DNA of 50,557 nucleotides from an uncultured Bacteroidia bacterium. GTDB lineage: Bacteria; Bacteroidota; Bacteroidia; Bacteroidales; Prolixibacteraceae. The notes beneath the pieces were generated by a model. It was not told where the DNA came from and did not search any database. It saw nothing but the letters and a program-made list of their open reading frames with translations. The stretch spans positions 1 through 50,557 of the forward strand of contig CAIUUO010000181.1 of assembly GCA_903902325.1 (NCBI GenBank), read 5' to 3'. This document shows, in pieces, positions 27,301-35,792 of this stretch. The position numbers and the translations under genes are program-made. Numbering within the stretch: position 1 is the stretch's first letter; every line of letters begins with the position of its first letter.

Positions 27301-27341
27301 TACTAATTTGTAATTTTTAATTTTTAATCTCTAATTTTTAC
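27301..27341. repeat. TAATTTTTAAT near-tandem words
   Basis: The gap of 106 bases before the isochorismatase-like gene ends in AATTTGTAATTTTTAATTTTTAATC-like text, closely matching 18582-18621. Confidence 0.45.
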
Positions 27342-27351
27342 TTCCCCAATT

Positions 27352-27894
27352 ATGCGTATTAAAAGAGAAAATTGCACCGGACTTGTTATAGATATACAGG
27401 AAAAACTTTACCCCATCATGGCAGAAAAAGAAGCTCTGCAAACCAACTGCATCAAATTGCTGGAAGGGCTCAGTTTACTCGGTATCCCAACAGTGTTTAC
27501 ACAGCAATATTCAAAAGGCCTGGGCGAAACCATCCAGGCAATAAGTATTCTTTATCAATCGTTTATCCATATTGAAAAAATTACTTTCAGTTGCATGGAC
27601 GAACCTGAATACGCTAACTATCTTGAACATTCCGGAAAATCAAACGTACTTATCTGCGGTATAGAATCGCACGTTTGTGTTCTTCAAACAGCATTGGATC
27701 TTCAGGAAAAAGGATATCATCCGGTCGTCATTTCTGACTGCATCAGTTCAAGGAATCTGACTGAAAAGCAGATTGCTATGAATCGTTTAAATCAGGAAGG
27801 AATCCGCATTTCAACCGTTGAATCCATACTTTTCGAACTTACCCGATCGGCGGCTGCAACTGAATTTAGAGCCATTTCAAAGATTGTCAAATAG
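27352..27894 (+). CDS. Isochorismatase-family cysteine hydrolase
   Basis: A 180-aa protein with the catalytic triad of the isochorismatase/nicotinamidase fold. Asp14 is in LVIDIQEKL, Lys76 is in HIEKITFSC and Cys109 is in ICGIESHVCVLQTALDL. The cis-peptide GIESHVC motif and a compact length fit the YcaC/ribonuclease-like subgroup that hydrolyses C-N bonds. No zinc-binding DxHxxxH is seen, so this is not a PncA nicotinamidase. It sits upstream of lysC with 127 bases between, containing a palindrome and a -7 box, so lysC likely has its own promoter. The substrate is unknown. Confidence 0.88.
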   Translation: MRIKRENCTGLVIDIQEKLYPIMAEKEALQTNCIKLLEGLSLLGIPTVFTQQYSKGLGETIQAISILYQSFIHIEKITFSCMDEPEYANYLEHSGKSNVLICGIESHVCVLQTALDLQEKGYHPVVISDCISSRNLTEKQIAMNRLNQEGIRISTVESILFELTRSAAATEFRAISKIVK

Positions 27895-27912
27895 TTATCC
27901 CGATTTAAACTA

Positions 27913-27927
27913 CTTACAAATTGTAAG
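27913..27927. promoter_or_regulatory. 15-bp palindrome upstream of lysC
   Basis: CTTACAA and TTGTAAG flank a single central A, and TTCATTTTTTT follows. It could be an operator, or a short terminator (5-bp stem, 5-base loop) for the preceding gene. The TTACAA/TTGTAA half-sites also occur, with wider spacing, at the purE promoter. Confidence 0.4.
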
Positions 27928-27979
27928 TTCATTTTTTTGCCAAAAAACTAAAAATAAGCACAATACCTTTTTTAATTCC

Positions 27980-27987
27980 TATTTTTG
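27980..27987 (+). promoter_or_regulatory. -7 box for lysC
   Basis: TATTTTTG fits TAnnTTTG and lies 34 bases before the lysC ATG. A TTTG at 27936-27939 is too far away to be its -33 partner. Confidence 0.4.
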
Positions 27988-28021
27988 CAGTCGTCCTGAA
28001 GGGACAGTAAAAGTAAATAGT

Positions 28022-29341
28022 ATGGAAGTATTTAAATTTGGAGGAACCTCCGTTGGTTCAATTGAAAATATGAGATCGGTAGTGAAACTAATTACCGATG
28101 GAAAACAAAAAATGATTGTCTTGTCTGCTATGTCAGGTACAACCAACAATCTGGTAGAAATATCCGATTATCTTATCAAGAAAAATAAGGAATCCGCCCT
28201 TGCACTGATCAGCTCGCTCGAGAAAAAATATTACAATGTTGTCTTTGAACTTTACAAAAGTAATGCAGTCAAAGATCAGGGTAAAAAGATTCTGGAGGAG
28301 CACTTCGATTTCATCAAGTCTTTCACGGTAGGGGCATTTACTGAGGTTGGAGAACGCGCAATACTTGCACAAGGTGAGTTGATTTCAACGGCTCTCTTTA
28401 CACTCTTACTTCAAGAGGAGGGGTTCGATGCAATCTTGCTGCCAGCCCTTGATTTCATGAAAATCGACTCTGATAAGATGCCTGACAGCCGATTTATTAA
28501 GCAAAAGCTGAATGAAGTCATATCCTCCAATCCCAGGGCGAACTATTACATCACACAAGGATTTATCTGCAGGAACGAACTCGGAGAAATTGACAACCTG
28601 CAGCGCGGAGGTTCTGATTATACTGCCACTTTAATCGGTGCGGCGCTCAATAGCAGTGAAGTCCAAATATGGACCGATATAGACGGTTTTCACAACAACG
28701 ACCCACGGTTTGTTGAAAACACAAAGCGTGTGGATGTATTGTCTTTCAATGAGGCTGCCGAGCTGGCCTATTTCGGAGCTAAAATACTTCACCCTCAAAC
28801 GGTTCTGCCTGCTAAAAACAACAACATCCCTGTTCGCCTGAAAAACACAATGAATCCTCCGGATCCGGGAACGCTGATTACGGCTGAAAGCAAAGGAGCA
28901 GGTATAAAGGCTGTTGCAGCAAAGGACGGAATCACCGCCATCAAGATTCGTTCGGGTAGAATGTTGAATGCATATGGTTTTATGAAGAATATTTTTGAAA
29001 TATTCGAGTATTTCAAGACTTCCATTGATATGGTTACAACTTCGGAGGTTGCAGTTTCCATTACCATCGATAATCCCAAACATCTGGACGATATTGTCAC
29101 CGAATTAAAGGAATATGGAGATGTTGAAGTTGACAAGAACCAGACTATCGTCTGTATTGTCGGTAACATGATTGCAGAGGAAAAAGGATTTGCCTCCAAA
29201 GTATTTCTTGCCCTGGAGAATATTCCGATCAGAATGATATCCTACGGAGGAAGCCGTCACAACATCTCGGTCCTGGTCAATACTAAAGACAAAAAGGAAA
29301 CCCTGGTTGCCCTAAGTGAAAAACTGCTAAATGTAGACTAA
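28022..29341 (+). CDS. lysC: Monofunctional aspartate kinase
   Basis: A 439-aa enzyme phosphorylating aspartate, the first step to lysine, threonine and methionine. The N-terminus is the kinase signature VFKFGGTSVGS. Later blocks are QRGGSDYTATLIGAAL, WTDIDGFHNNDPR and ELAYFGAKILHPQTVLPA. Two ACT-like regulatory segments occupy about residues 310-439 (ITAIKIRSGRMLNAYGFMKN, TIVCIVGNMIAEEKG). There is no homoserine dehydrogenase fusion. The ATG at 28022 directly precedes the signature; the open frame upstream runs antiparallel to family expectation and overlaps the previous gene. A small membrane protein gene follows after 6 bases. Confidence 0.94.
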   Translation: MEVFKFGGTSVGSIENMRSVVKLITDGKQKMIVLSAMSGTTNNLVEISDYLIKKNKESALALISSLEKKYYNVVFELYKSNAVKDQGKKILEEHFDFIKSFTVGAFTEVGERAILAQGELISTALFTLLLQEEGFDAILLPALDFMKIDSDKMPDSRFIKQKLNEVISSNPRANYYITQGFICRNELGEIDNLQRGGSDYTATLIGAALNSSEVQIWTDIDGFHNNDPRFVENTKRVDVLSFNEAAELAYFGAKILHPQTVLPAKNNNIPVRLKNTMNPPDPGTLITAESKGAGIKAVAAKDGITAIKIRSGRMLNAYGFMKNIFEIFEYFKTSIDMVTTSEVAVSITIDNPKHLDDIVTELKEYGDVEVDKNQTIVCIVGNMIAEEKGFASKVFLALENIPIRMISYGGSRHNISVLVNTKDKKETLVALSEKLLNVD

Positions 29342-29347
29342 AACAAT

Positions 29348-29545
29348 ATGGATGAGTTAAATGACCCTACCGGTGATTCCCGTAATTACAAATGGGGTGT
29401 GTTTTATTGCAATCGAAAGGACCCAAGGGTTTTCGTTCCAAAACGATTTGGGATCGGATATACCTTGAATTTTTGTAAACCTTATGTAACAATTGGATTT
29501 ATATTGATTCTGCTGATCATTGGCCTTAAGGTCTATTTCCATTAA
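29348..29545 (+). CDS. Small DUF5808-like membrane protein
   Basis: A 65-aa protein. Residues 15-43 (WGVFYCNRKDPRVFVPKRF, then GIGYTLNF) fit the DUF5808 pattern, in which a short conserved tip is followed by a membrane helix. Residues 46-63 form that single transmembrane segment (VTIGFILILLIIGLKVYF). It starts 6 bases after lysC and its stop codon overlaps, on the opposite strand, the stop of the acyltransferase gene by three bases. The family has no assigned function, and I cannot link it to aspartate metabolism beyond proximity. Confidence 0.75.
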   Translation: MDELNDPTGDSRNYKWGVFYCNRKDPRVFVPKRFGIGYTLNFCKPYVTIGFILILLIIGLKVYFH

Positions 29546-30714
29546 AGATCGGACATTCCTACTTCCCGCAATACAAATTTCTCATAATTGCACACAGGTG
29601 TGGCGTACATTTTCAGCCATAGTAACATTGAATCCTCAATGTCTTCGTTTACAAGTTGCAATCTTTTGTGCGTAAGTTCAAGGAAAGCTTCTTTGTCTGC
29701 TTCGGTATATTCACTTGTGAACTTGGAAGAATTAAAATACAGATCGTAGGCTATAAAATTATTGGGGAAAAGTTTGTAATTCTTATAAATTTCGGCATCA
29801 ACTTGCTCCGCCAGCAGTCTCATACGTTCGTTCATGGATGGTTCTTCTGCAATACGGAGAAGTGCATTATCCGTTATCTGTCTGCCAAATTGAATGTGAA
29901 TACGGCCTTTTTGATTTTTCAAACCGCTTACCATGCTTAGCAAATCGTCCCTTTCTGTTTTTTGAAAATTAGGATCAATCTGGCGTTTCTTCAGTTCTGC
30001 TACCTTTTCATTTCCGCATGGCTCAATCTCATAGGATATGGACATTGGCACAATTTTAAGCTCCCTGAATCCTTCGAAGAAACCGTCGGAATTTGACATG
30101 TTAAGCATTTTCAAAAGTGCCGGTTGGGTAATATCATTGCCATCCTTGGCTCTGCCCTCTCTTTGTGCAATCCATATAGAATCGCTTCCGCAGGTAATCA
30201 TATGACGGATGTACTGTGAAAGCAATTTTGACGAAGTAAGCATTTGTTTGACTGGAATATTCCGTTTCACGATGAATGAACGGTTAATGCGAACAAGATC
30301 ATTGATCCATGGAAAAATCAATAAATTGCTGCCAATAGCAATCTCGGTAGGACTAAAACCACTTGCATGCATCTCAACATTTAATAGGGCTGAATCCAAA
30401 ATAATATCCCTGTGGTTGGAAATAAACAAGTAACGTTGATTTTTATCTAGCTCCTCCAGTCCTGTCATGGATAAACCTTCTGAACTTAAAGAGAGAATTT
30501 GGTTGATCACGGGCACAATAAACTGATCCTGAAAAACTTCAATGCTCGTTGTTGCCCTCAAGCCTGCCTTCATGTTTTCCAATTCGACCTCCCCTTTATT
30601 CAAATTCCTCAACATGCTGTTAAATTGCGGATCATCCAATAAACGAGACATGACAGAAACGAATTCATCGTTCCTGTAAGGTCGGATTTCATCAAAATTG
30701 TGCACTGAAAGCAT
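29542..30714 (-). CDS. PlsC-like glycerolipid acyltransferase
   Basis: A 390-aa protein with an acyltransferase domain starting near residue 85. NHRDIILDSA provides an HX5D form of the catalytic motif, INRSFIVKRNIP is the second block and IWIAQREGRAKDGND is the substrate-binding block corresponding to FPEG in PlsC. The N-terminal 80 residues (FDEIRPYRNDEFVSVMSRLLDDPQF) and the C-terminal helical region are also seen in Bacteroidota proteins annotated as glycerol acyltransferases. No transmembrane helix is evident. ATG at 30714 was chosen over GTG at 30756. It probably acylates a phospholipid precursor. Confidence 0.8.
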   Translation of the reverse strand: MLSVHNFDEIRPYRNDEFVSVMSRLLDDPQFNSMLRNLNKGEVELENMKAGLRATTSIEVFQDQFIVPVINQILSLSSEGLSMTGLEELDKNQRYLFISNHRDIILDSALLNVEMHASGFSPTEIAIGSNLLIFPWINDLVRINRSFIVKRNIPVKQMLTSSKLLSQYIRHMITCGSDSIWIAQREGRAKDGNDITQPALLKMLNMSNSDGFFEGFRELKIVPMSISYEIEPCGNEKVAELKKRQIDPNFQKTERDDLLSMVSGLKNQKGRIHIQFGRQITDNALLRIAEEPSMNERMRLLAEQVDAEIYKNYKLFPNNFIAYDLYFNSSKFTSEYTEADKEAFLELTHKRLQLVNEDIEDSMLLWLKMYATPVCNYEKFVLREVGMSDL

Positions 30715-30835
30715 TTTCTTCCTTTTATAATTTTCGGTTACCCGCGATTGGGGCACGGCAAAGTTAAAAAATATAGCTTTATCGGTATTTTATTTAGATA
30801 ATTTTAACCTTTGGAAGTTCAGGTCAGGAGAAAAA

Positions 30836-32911
30836 TCAGAAGATCAGGCAGATCTGACCCCTTAATTCATATCTGGAATTTCCTGGAGTTGTGTCGTTGC
30901 CCGATCCCATAGAGATTGCATTCTGGCGCATGGTGTATCCGGCCTTCAGATAAAATGTCACAAAACGCACAGGTTGCCATTTAAAATTAAGATAGGTTCT
31001 CAATCCCGTTCCATAGAATTCGGGAATGGCAAAATAATACAGAAGATCGTTTTCGTAACTGAATACTCGCGAATTGTAACCATCCGTGTTGTACCAGGCA
31101 ACTCTCATCCAACATTTCAATTTTGGAGAGGGTGTATAAATAAAATCCTGAAAAACCAAAAATCCATTTTCTGCTTTTTCGTTGTAATGGTATCCAACAT
31201 GCTCTAACCTGCTCCTAAACTGAACCCGATTACTAATCTTCCAGTCGCAGTGAATTCTGCACTTGTCAGTAATTTCATCAAATTGTTCAGGAATCCCTGT
31301 TATACCAGTTGTTTTTAGTGGCTTACAGACGTATCTCGAATGGAAATATACTACAAGACCTGGATTCAGGGTGACCTCCGCCTGAAATGCCAGGGTACGG
31401 CCATGAGAGGGAGACATAGTCTGATACGTTATCCAGGGGAAATAATAGAGGTCGGCCTGACCGCTCAGTTTCAATTTTGCAATAGGGTCAAATTCAAAGG
31501 CAGTAAAGAATCCCTCTTCATTGCGTCCCCCGCTTCCTTCCGCAAAAGAGCCCGTATTAAACGACTGAAAAGCAGGGTCGTAATAGCGGTAAAGAAATGA
31601 GAGTGAAAGTCTGGGGTGTGCTTTCCAAACCAAACCATTTACCACGGCAGGCTTTCTGTTTTTCGATATTCCTGCTTCCCCGAATAAACTGATTTGATTC
31701 AAAATAAGATGGTAATCCAAGCCGAAATTAACATTCAAATCACCTTCAAAAGTTTTTGATTTATAGGGTGAATCACCTTTTGTAACAGGTAATCCATATT
31801 TCTGGCAGGAAGAAAGAATACCAAAGCGCCAGTTTTTGAAACGGAAATCAGCATAACTACCCAACATTCGTTCACTGACATTTTTTTCATCCTCCAATTC
31901 TGAAATAGTCCGATGAAATCCATCCATTCTGAATTAAGTGATGAAATTGTTTCCTGAGGAATCAGCTGATAAATTGGCATCCTTTTGTCTGTTTGAATAA
32001 AACAGGGACCATTTTACCAATTTCAAATTCAACAAGACTGCGATTCCTCTGAAAAACTGGTTTTCATCGGACGAACTGTACGGTCTGATCCCGTCAGCCG
32101 TCCTCATCAATGATGAAAGATCTGAAGCATAACTGACCCCGCCTCCCGACCAAAGATTTATTCCCTGACCAAATCGGAGGTGAAAATCGCCAATCACTGC
32201 TTTTCGGATAAGACCTTTCCCGTTCCAACATATAAATCCGGATAAAAAATCAAAGGTTTTGTTTGACTTGGAAAAGAATGTTTCACCCGCATCATTTTCA
32301 GCTGTAATTCCAACATCAAGCCATTGGCCTACTTCCCCCCTGTATCTGGCAAAGTATCCACAGGGGCTTCCGCCATATGCAGGCGATTTGCCTTTGGAAG
32401 AAAAATATCCGTCAGCAATGGGGTATGTAGATTTTACTCTTGCCAGAAAAGTTTGATGAATGTCCTTTTCTTTCCTTATCTGAAGGGAGTCAAGCTCCCG
32501 TTCGAAAACCATAAAAGGTTCTAATTTTTTAAGAAAATCTTCACTGAAATCCCCTAAAAGAGACAACTCATCCAGAGTTAAAATCTTTCCGCATTTTTCA
32601 CGATAGGCTATAATACTCCTAACCTGCTTGAAATTCATTAAATTAAGCCGCAACAGTTCTTCTTCAGTTGCTTTGTTAATTAATATCGGATGTGCGGCGT
32701 AATAACTCAAATCATCCAATAAGAGGGTGCTTTCCGTGCCAGCCTCATCCAATTCGGCCATGTTCTCAACCAATTCCTCCATTCGCTGTTCATTCTTTAA
32801 ATCCGTTTGCTGGCAGTACCCTGATACCGCAAACGTGAACGTGAACATTAACAAGAACATGAAGATTTTAAGACTCGAAGTTGTAACCGTGATAATGATT
32901 TTAGGTCCCAT
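30836..32911 (-). pseudogene. Helix-hairpin-helix outer-membrane protein gene interrupted by one in-frame TAA
   Basis: Two long open stretches lie in the same frame, separated only by a stop codon at 31934-31936. The first, 325 aa, has a signal peptide (ending SGYCQQ), a ComEA-like helix-hairpin-helix repeat (INKATEEELLRLNLMNFKQVRSIIAYREKCGKILTLDELSLL) and the start of a beta-barrel (RYRGEVGQWLDVGITAENDAGE, LRFGQGINLWSGGG). After TAA, the second part resumes with FRMDGFHRTISELE, the GYHRT-like phrase known inside this family, and runs 363 aa to a C-terminal barrel ending QICLIF. Together they make about 691 residues, the expected size of the Bacteroidota protein. Either the gene is dead, a short secreted fragment is made, or the base is a sequencing error. 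Confidence 0.8.
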
Positions 32912-32985
32912 AAAGTAATCTATTTGCGATTCTTAGCGAATGACTCAGTGTACTTTGCGGTTAATTTCTGGCATATTCCAAATGA

Positions 32986-33819
32986 TTACAAGCGGAAACT
33001 GAACGAAATAACAGGTGAATACCCAAGCAATTCATGGTGTACCATAGCAAAATCCAACTGGCAGATTCTCCATTCGTATCCAAAACCAAAAGAGTGTTGA
33101 AAGGGATTTGTTGATATGCCACCACGTACCGTGAAATTTTCTGTAAGCTTAACCTCTGTTCCCAGATGGATCCCTGTTCCGAATCCTTGTTCAAACAAAC
33201 CTTCGGTTGCAAGTAAAATCCTTTCGGTTAAGTAAAGTGAGGCTCCTCCCCTGATCACAAGCGGAAAAGAAAGGTTGTACTGGAAGGTTTCGATCCTCGA
33301 CCAAACCATATTTTTTACAATCAGTCCGACTGACAAGCTTTCGGAACACTTGTAGCTAACTCCACCATCGAAAATAGAGCAACCTTTGCGACTACCTGAT
33401 TCAGGAAAATTGAGGGTGAAATAATTAAACAGGACGCCTGCCGACAATCGTGCAGTCAGTTTTTTGGCGATTGAGATTCCAATGGTTGATTCCTTGTAAG
33501 CGTCTATTGAAGACTGTGTTATACCCAACGCAAAAACTGCAGCATTTGTTGGGTATACCACTGAAAGGGCACATTCATGGTATCCGGGGATAAAATAAGG
33601 CTGTCGGTAGGAGATAGCAACAATTGGGATTGTGTTTTCAGTCAAAAATGCCTGGTTATTGAAAACAGAGAATGGTCCAGGCACGGCAGCCATTGCCTGC
33701 GAAAGGCCAGACTCCCTGGCACCAACCCAGGTTACTCTTTCTATTGCAACTGCTTTTCCGGCAAGAAACAGCGCAGACGTTCCTATCAGCAGACCTATGA
33801 TGAGATCCCTTTTGCACAT
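32986..33819 (-). CDS. PorV-like outer-membrane beta-barrel protein
   Basis: A 277-aa protein with a signal peptide (about residues 1-25, ending GKAVA). The mature start, WVGARESGLSQAMAAVPGPFSVFNNQAFL, is like the GARAxGMGxAxxA....xxxNPA entry of PorV/UPF0164-type barrels. Alternating hydrophobic strands follow (SAGVLFNYFTLNF, LFEQGFGTGIHLGTEVKL), and it ends in the aromatic strand SPVISFSFRL typical of outer-membrane proteins. PorV is a shuttle of the type IX secretion system; this protein may be a paralogue. It sits 74 bases upstream of the interrupted helix-hairpin-helix gene on the same strand. Confidence 0.7.
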   Translation of the reverse strand: MCKRDLIIGLLIGTSALFLAGKAVAIERVTWVGARESGLSQAMAAVPGPFSVFNNQAFLTENTIPIVAISYRQPYFIPGYHECALSVVYPTNAAVFALGITQSSIDAYKESTIGISIAKKLTARLSAGVLFNYFTLNFPESGSRKGCSIFDGGVSYKCSESLSVGLIVKNMVWSRIETFQYNLSFPLVIRGGASLYLTERILLATEGLFEQGFGTGIHLGTEVKLTENFTVRGGISTNPFQHSFGFGYEWRICQLDFAMVHHELLGYSPVISFSFRL

Positions 33820-33873
33820 GGCTCTTAGATTTTATTGAGAAAAGAGCCCGGTCAACCCCACTGCGAGGGGAGA

Positions 33874-33903
33874 TAAAAAAAGGGAGCTGCTGACCGTGCT
33901 CCC
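33874..33903 (-). terminator. Rho-independent terminator after purE
   Basis: On the minus strand GGGAGC (33898-33903) pairs with GCTCCC (33882-33887) around a 10-base loop, followed by seven T. It ends the purE transcript before the PorV-like gene. Confidence 0.8.
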
Positions 33904-33939
33904 TACAAGTTACCGAAAAAATTTGAGAAAAAAGAATCT

Positions 33940-34458
33940 CTAGTTTGTTTTGAACGGGTATTTAACCTGCGCCAGTTCGTTGTTTGCCTCAACAATCTTA
34001 TTTTTAAGCTCTTCCTTAAAGGCAATTAATTTAGCCATCAACAGCTCGTCTCCGGTGGCAATCATCTGGGCAGCAAGTATGGCTGAATTTCTTGATCCAT
34101 TGAGTGCAACAGTCGCCACAGGAATTCCGGGAGGCATCTGGAGTATAGCCAGAATGGAATCCCAGCCCTCGAGCGATGCCTTGATCGGAACACCAATAAC
34201 AGGTACCGGTGTCATTGCGGCAATTACTCCGGGAAGATGTGCCGCCATTCCTGCCGCGGCAATAATGACTTTGATTCCGCGTGAATAAGCACCTTTGGCA
34301 AATTTTTCCACTTCGTCCGGAGTGCGGTGAGCAGACAATGCATTCATTTCAAAAGGAATTTCAAGCTGATTGAGTACTTCCGCAGCGCCAGTCATCACGG
34401 CGAGATCTGAAGTACTTCCCATGATGATACTTATTTTTGGTTTTAATCCTTGAGTCAT
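33940..34458 (-). CDS. purE: N5-carboxyaminoimidazole ribonucleotide mutase
   Basis: A 172-aa class I PurE, converting N5-CAIR to CAIR in purine synthesis. It has the family's MGSTSDLAVM phosphate-binding start (residues 13-22), the SAHRTPDEVEKF motif and the AAGMAAHLPGVIAAMTPVPVIGVPI block, followed by LAILQMPPGIPVATVALN. No purK gene is adjacent. A 9+9 bp perfect palindrome lies on its promoter, and a strong terminator follows, so it looks independently controlled. It is divergent from hpt, another purine gene, with 189 bases between. Confidence 0.95.
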   Translation of the reverse strand: MTQGLKPKISIIMGSTSDLAVMTGAAEVLNQLEIPFEMNALSAHRTPDEVEKFAKGAYSRGIKVIIAAAGMAAHLPGVIAAMTPVPVIGVPIKASLEGWDSILAILQMPPGIPVATVALNGSRNSAILAAQMIATGDELLMAKLIAFKEELKNKIVEANNELAQVKYPFKTN

Positions 34459-34479
34459 AGTAAATAATTTTTAATGGAT

Positions 34480-34487
34480 CAAAATTA
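34480..34487 (-). promoter_or_regulatory. -7 box for purE
   Basis: On the minus strand TAATTTTG fits TAnnTTTG exactly and lies 22 bases before the purE ATG. The palindrome at 34485-34507 overlaps it and fills the spacer to the expected -33 position, where no exact TTTG is present. Confidence 0.5.
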
Positions 34488-34507
34488 CAATATATTCGAT
34501 ATTGTAA
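34485..34507. promoter_or_regulatory. Candidate operator palindrome at the purE promoter
   Basis: TTACAATAT (34485-34493) and ATATTGTAA (34499-34507) are perfect 9-bp inverted arms around ATTCG. The site overlaps the purE -7 box and would occlude polymerase if bound. Neither a regulator gene nor a known PurR site of this sequence is at hand. Confidence 0.5.
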
Positions 34508-34536
34508 CCATTTAACTGCTCAGATGTGCTTTTTTT

Positions 34537-34568
34537 TTTGCCCCCCCCAAAAGAAAATTTTATATTTG
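34537..34568 (+). promoter_or_regulatory. hpt-adk promoter with an 8-C tract in the spacer
   Basis: TTTG (34537-34540) and TATATTTG (34561-34568) match the Bacteroidota -33 and -7 boxes with a 20-base spacer, the usual range. The spacer begins with eight C (34541-34548), and the -33 box ends a run of ten T. It predicts a start near 34575 and a leader of about 70 bases. Confidence 0.7.
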
Positions 34569-34599
34569 CCGAACCTTTAAGTAACACTTCCGTCACGAG

Positions 34600-34620
34600 T
34601 CCGGTTTGGCCTATACCGGA
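34600..34620 (+). promoter_or_regulatory. Leader hairpin of the hpt-adk transcript
   Basis: TCCGGT (34600-34605) pairs with ACCGGA (34615-34620) around a nine-base loop, within the predicted 5' leader. It has no U-run and is too simple to be a purine riboswitch. Confidence 0.4.
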
Positions 34621-34647
34621 ACAGTGGAACAATTAAAATATTTCTGA

Positions 34648-35187
34648 ATGAAGCGCGTCAAACTTTGGGACAAGGAATTTGAGATATCTCATCCGTTTGA
34701 GGAGATACAAGTGGCAATTAAAAAAATGGCAGCCAGGATGAGAACGGATCTCGAAGGGAAAAGTGCGCTATTTGTCTGTATTTTAAATGGTTCTTTCATG
34801 TTTGCTGCCGACTTGATGAAGGAACTCGAATTGAATGATGCCGAAATTTCATTCCTTAAGCTTGCTTCCTACTCCGGAACTTCCTCAACCGGTGAGATCA
34901 AGGAGCTGATCGGATTAAATGAAAATATCACAGACAGGACCGTTGTAATTCTGGAGGACATTGTCGATTCGGGGCACACCATTGAGGATGTGATCAAACA
35001 AATCTCCTCAAGAGGGGCCAAAGAGGTTAAAATTGCCACTTTGCTTTACAAGCCTGATGCCGTGAAAGTTAATATACACCTCGATTATGTTGGCATCGAG
35101 ATTCCCAATGATTTCATTGTAGGTTACGGCCTGGATTATGATCGCAGGGGTCGCAATTTAAAAGATATCTACACGTTAGTTAAATAA
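34648..35187 (+). CDS. hpt: Hypoxanthine phosphoribosyltransferase
   Basis: A 179-aa type I phosphoribosyltransferase that salvages hypoxanthine (and often guanine) to nucleotides using PRPP. The PRPP-binding motif VVILEDIVDSGHTIEDV is at about residues 91-107. Upstream are the flexible-loop region LKLASYSGTSSTGEIKEL and the N-terminal FVCILNGSFMFAADLMKEL, and the purine-specificity region near the end is IPNDFIVGYGLDYDRRGRNL. Only 5 bases separate it from adk, so the two nucleotide genes form an operon. They are driven by the promoter at 34537-34568 and stopped by the hairpin at 35772. Confidence 0.95.
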   Translation: MKRVKLWDKEFEISHPFEEIQVAIKKMAARMRTDLEGKSALFVCILNGSFMFAADLMKELELNDAEISFLKLASYSGTSSTGEIKELIGLNENITDRTVVILEDIVDSGHTIEDVIKQISSRGAKEVKIATLLYKPDAVKVNIHLDYVGIEIPNDFIVGYGLDYDRRGRNLKDIYTLVK

Positions 35188-35192
35188 ATTTC

Positions 35193-35792
35193 ATGATAAA
35201 TCTCGTTTTATTTGGTCCACCCGGAGCGGGGAAAGGGACTCAATCATCTTACCTCTCCAGGGCATACCAATTGGTTCATCTTTCAACAGGAGAAATCCTC
35301 AGGGATGAAATCGCAGCGGGAACAGAAATCGGGCACAAAGCCAAAGACATCATCGCGAGGGGTGAACTTGTTCCAGATACAATGGTTATAGACCTGATTC
35401 AGCTTAAACTGGACAAGAATCCGTCAGCCAAAGGTTTTCTTTTCGACGGATTTCCACGCACAGTACCTCAAGCTTTAGCTCTCGATAAATTACTGGTTCA
35501 CTATGGCCGGAATGTGAGTGCCATGCTTTCACTGGAAGTAACAAAAGAGGTTCTGATCGCCCGTTTGATGGGAAGAGGAACAACTTCCGGCAGAAGTGAC
35601 GATGCCGATCGCCGCATCATTGAAAACCGGATTGAAGTATACCGCGAAAAGACTGAACCGCTCATCAAATATTACAAGGATGCCGGAAAATACGAGGCAG
35701 TCAATGGTGAAGGTTCCGTTGAGGATATTACAGGAAGATTAAAGGAATGTATCGACAGACTTCCAAAAAATAAAAAAGAGACTTATTCCTAA
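35193..35792 (+). CDS. adk: Adenylate kinase (short form)
   Basis: A 199-aa enzyme interconverting ATP+AMP and ADP. The P-loop is GPPGAGKGT (residues 8-16), the AMP-binding region is VHLSTGEILRDEIAAG and the Asp-Gly-Phe-Pro-Arg motif is FDGFPRTVPQAL. The LID is short and lacks the zinc-binding cysteine insertion (RLMGRGTTSGRSDDADRRIIENRI), so this is the short type that is common in Bacteroidota. It is the second gene of the hpt-adk operon, and its stop codon lies inside the bidirectional terminator hairpin. Confidence 0.95.
   Translation: MINLVLFGPPGAGKGTQSSYLSRAYQLVHLSTGEILRDEIAAGTEIGHKAKDIIARGELVPDTMVIDLIQLKLDKNPSAKGFLFDGFPRTVPQALALDKLLVHYGRNVSAMLSLEVTKEVLIARLMGRGTTSGRSDDADRRIIENRIEVYREKTEPLIKYYKDAGKYEAVNGEGSVEDITGRLKECIDRLPKNKKETYS

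Noticed and set aside
27818-28021. N-terminal extension of lysC
   Set aside because: It overlaps the previous gene and contains the lysC promoter region; the aspartate kinase signature starts directly after ATG 28022.
31735-31980. Alternative-frame ORF spanning the stop of the helix-hairpin-helix gene, suggesting a frameshift
   Set aside because: Both real halves are in the same frame, so a frameshift is not needed; only one TAA separates them.
34569-34647. Purine riboswitch in the hpt leader
   Set aside because: The leader is only about 70 bases and holds one simple hairpin; no three-way junction or conserved loop is visible.
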